A model generated the notes under the pieces. The model was not told where the DNA came from and made no database searches. It worked only from the letters and a program-made list of their open reading frames with translations. A program made the position numbers and the translations under genes. 64,000 nucleotides of DNA, taken from NCBI RefSeq assembly GCF_001420995.1, contig NZ_CP012184.1, positions 3,890,501-3,954,500 of the forward strand. Reading direction: 5' to 3'. Of this stretch, positions 61,819 to 64,000 are shown one piece after another (within the stretch, counting starts at the first letter, position 1; every line of letters starts with the position of its first letter). The DNA comes from Pseudonocardia sp. EC080619-01. GTDB lineage: Bacteria; Actinomycetota; Actinomycetes; Mycobacteriales; Pseudonocardiaceae.

Positions 61819-63453
61819 TCACGCGACGGCCCGGCGGTGTCCCAGCCGGAACCCGCGGTAGCCGTCCCGGGCGACGTCGGCGCACGTGCCGGCGTAGCGG
61901 GCGAACCCGCCGGCGTAGGGCATGAACACGCTCGGCTTCCCGGGGACGTTCGCCCCCAGGTACCAGGAGGTGGCGGCGCGGGGCAGCAGCGTCGCGTCGG
62001 CCGCCTCCCGGTTGTGCTCGCCCCACGCCTGCTCGGCACCGGGGTCGGCCTCGATCCGGTCGGCGCCGGTGGCGCGCAGGTGGGCCAGGCACCCGGCGAT
62101 CCAGTCGACGTGCTGCTCGATCGAGCTCGGCATGTTGGTCAGCACCGACGGGCTGAACGGCCCGGTGATCGTGAACAGGTTGGGGAAGCCGGAGACCGCC
62201 AGGCCCAGGTAGGTCCGCGGGCCGTCCCGCCAGGCACTGCGCAGCGACGTGCCGTCCGGGCCGGTCGGGTCGAGCCGCAGCAGCGGGCCGGTGAGCGCGT
62301 CGAAACCGGTGGCGAACACGATGTCGTCGAGCTCGTGCACGGCGCCCGAGCGCAGCCGCAGACCCTCCGGGACGACGGCCTCGACCGGGTCGGCCCGGAC
62401 GTCGACGAGCGTCACGTCGTCGCGGTTGTACGTCTCGAAGTAGCCGGTGTCGATCGGCGGGCGCTTGGTGGCGAACCCGTGGTCGTGCGGCAGGAGCCGG
62501 GCCGCGGTCTCCGGGTCGCGCACGATCTCCCGGATCCGGTCCCGCACGAACTCCGACGCGGTCTCGTTCGCCGCCTCGTCGGCGAGCAGGTCGCGGTAGC
62601 TGGCCCGGAAGCGCAGGCCGCCGCGCTCCCACGCGGCCCGGTAGACGCCGTCCCGCTCGGCCGCGTCCACCTCCAGGGCCGACTGCGGGTTGACGACGAA
62701 CGGGTGCCCGTTCGCCGAGGCGGCCTGCACCGCGCGGATGTCCGTGTAGTCCGCCTTGTAGGAGCGCGACTCGGCCTTGGACAGGGGGCCGTTGCGGGCC
62801 GGGACCGAGTAGTTCGGGGTGCGCTGCAGGACGGTCAGGTGCGCCGCCTCCCGCGCCAGCACCGGGATCGCCTGGATCCCGGTCGACCCGGTGCCGACGA
62901 CGCCGACCCGCCGCCCCGTCACGTCGACGCCCTCGTGCGGCCACCGCCCGGTGTGGAACCAGCGCCCGGCGAACGTCTCCAGCCCCGGCAGGTCCGGGAC
63001 GTTCGCCGCGGACAGGCAGCCGACCGCGGTGACCAGGAACCGGCAGTGCAGGTCGGTGCCCTCCTGCACCGAGACGGTCCAGCCGCGCCCGTCGGCGTCC
63101 GCGCGGGCGCCGGTGACCGTCGTCGAGAACCGGATGTCGCGGCGCAGGTCGAACCGGTCCGCGACGTGGTCGAGGTAGGCCTTGATCTCCGGCTGCCGCG
63201 GGTACCGCTCGGTCCAGGTCCACTCCTGCTCGAGCTCGCGGTCGAACGAGTAGCAGTAGTAGTAGCTCTCCGAGTCGCACCGCGCCCCCGGGTACCGGTT
63301 CCAGTACCAGGTCCCGCCGACGCCACCGGCCTGTTCCAGTACGACGGCGGACATCCCCAGCCCGCGCAGGCGGTGCAGCATGTAGAGCCCGGCGAAGCCG
63401 GCCCCGATCACGACCACGTCGAAATCGCGGTCCCCGACGTCGGTGTCGACCAT
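61819..63453 (-). CDS. Baeyer-Villiger flavin monooxygenase (cyclohexanone monooxygenase-like)
   Basis: 544 aa. Two Rossmann motifs are visible (V-I-G-A-G-F-A-G near residue 15; V-G-T-G-S-T-G near 185). The fingerprint F-A-G-R-W-F-H-T-G-R-W-P fits F-x-G-x3-H-T-x2-W-P of type I BVMOs, and G-G-T-W-Y-W-N-R-Y-P-G-A-R-C-D is also typical. It should insert oxygen next to a carbonyl using FAD and NADPH. The substrate cannot be read from sequence. It lies 43 bp from the LLM oxidoreductase on the same strand and may share its transcript. Confidence 0.94.
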   Translation of the reverse strand: MVDTDVGDRDFDVVVIGAGFAGLYMLHRLRGLGMSAVVLEQAGGVGGTWYWNRYPGARCDSESYYYCYSFDRELEQEWTWTERYPRQPEIKAYLDHVADRFDLRRDIRFSTTVTGARADADGRGWTVSVQEGTDLHCRFLVTAVGCLSAANVPDLPGLETFAGRWFHTGRWPHEGVDVTGRRVGVVGTGSTGIQAIPVLAREAAHLTVLQRTPNYSVPARNGPLSKAESRSYKADYTDIRAVQAASANGHPFVVNPQSALEVDAAERDGVYRAAWERGGLRFRASYRDLLADEAANETASEFVRDRIREIVRDPETAARLLPHDHGFATKRPPIDTGYFETYNRDDVTLVDVRADPVEAVVPEGLRLRSGAVHELDDIVFATGFDALTGPLLRLDPTGPDGTSLRSAWRDGPRTYLGLAVSGFPNLFTITGPFSPSVLTNMPSSIEQHVDWIAGCLAHLRATGADRIEADPGAEQAWGEHNREAADATLLPRAATSWYLGANVPGKPSVFMPYAGGFARYAGTCADVARDGYRGFRLGHRRAVA

Positions 63454-63496
63454 GGGATCCAGACCAGCACGCCCGCGTGGGGCGGGGCAAGACCGC

Positions 63497-64000
<504 letters not shown>

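Overview
The window is very GC-rich, gene-dense DNA from an actinobacterium. GTG and TTG starts are frequent and genes are packed into short operons with ATGA or GTGA overlaps. Marker genes are a WhiB1-type iron-sulfur regulator, a SigR/RsrA (SigH/RshA) thiol-stress pair, a PdtaS-type kinase, multidomain Kgd, a long HPF, bL37 and an F420-type LLM oxidoreductase. Together they point to Actinomycetia, most likely Pseudonocardiaceae and plausibly Pseudonocardia; the family assignment is inference. From remembered gene order, two blocks resemble the Mycobacterium tuberculosis Rv3214-Rv3242c neighbourhood: comF-hpf-secA with an Rv3235-type gene, and rsgA-aroA-SRAP ... sigR-rsrA-pdtaS-whiB1-dagK-membrane protein-GNAT-phosphatase. 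I see no tRNA, rRNA, insertion sequence, prophage or CRISPR array.

Layout. 1-5.8 kb: probable lpqB tail, comF, long HPF behind a perfect CRP-type palindrome, secA, and a convergent Rv3235-family gene. 5.8-13.2 kb: a 15-bp minisatellite, a MarR-DrrA-DrrB-like efflux operon, a small HAD protein, an MT0933-type antitoxin, an LldD2-like FMN enzyme whose frame has lost its expected stop, a SpoU methyltransferase, a WS/DGAT-family acyltransferase and a DUF6912-like protein. 13.2-20.9 kb: a complete L-rhamnose utilisation locus, with mutarotase, MFS carrier and LacI regulator on the minus strand diverging from isomerase, bifunctional aldolase/dehydrogenase and rhamnulokinase. Two CG-centred operators lie between the arms. 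20.9-30.9 kb: crotonase, SMP-30 lactonase, LppX/LprG-type lipoprotein, rsgA-aroA, SRAP, alpha/beta hydrolase, a PAS-GGDEF-EAL protein with a DUF574 methyltransferase, and a YbaK deacylase.

30.9-37.5 kb: the redox and signalling core. sigR has a textbook autoregulatory promoter placed to give an N-terminally extended isoform. rsrA, bL37 (24 codons), pdtaS and whiB1 follow. whiB1 has a CRP-like site and a hairpin-rich upstream region with no gene. Then come a DagK-like lipid kinase, a membrane protein, a GNAT and a histidine phosphatase. 37.5-47.5 kb: secreted serine peptidase, malic enzyme with a coupled leader ORF, a PAS-EAL protein with degenerate GGDEF, an OpuB-type ABC operon and a MOSC protein. 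47.5-56.7 kb: an NRAMP-related transporter, then a three-gene cassette (helical-hairpin protein, tandem-domain FtsK/EccC-like ATPase, coiled-coil protein). This cassette is the best candidate here for an undescribed system. CitMHS transporter, a TetR/SDR pair with twin operators, DUF6104 and an orphan FetB-like permease follow. 56.8-64 kb: kgd, a CU044_5270-like protein, a Baeyer-Villiger monooxygenase, and an LLM-class oxidoreductase cut by the window edge.

How the parts work together. The rhamnose genes form one regulon that takes the sugar to DHAP and L-lactaldehyde or lactate. SigR-RsrA would sense thiol oxidation. CRP-type sites at hpf and whiB1 suggest that cAMP links ribosome hibernation to the nitric-oxide-responsive WhiB1. 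Two c-di-GMP enzymes are encoded 11 kb apart. Database-level assignments are from memory of the families; no search was run.
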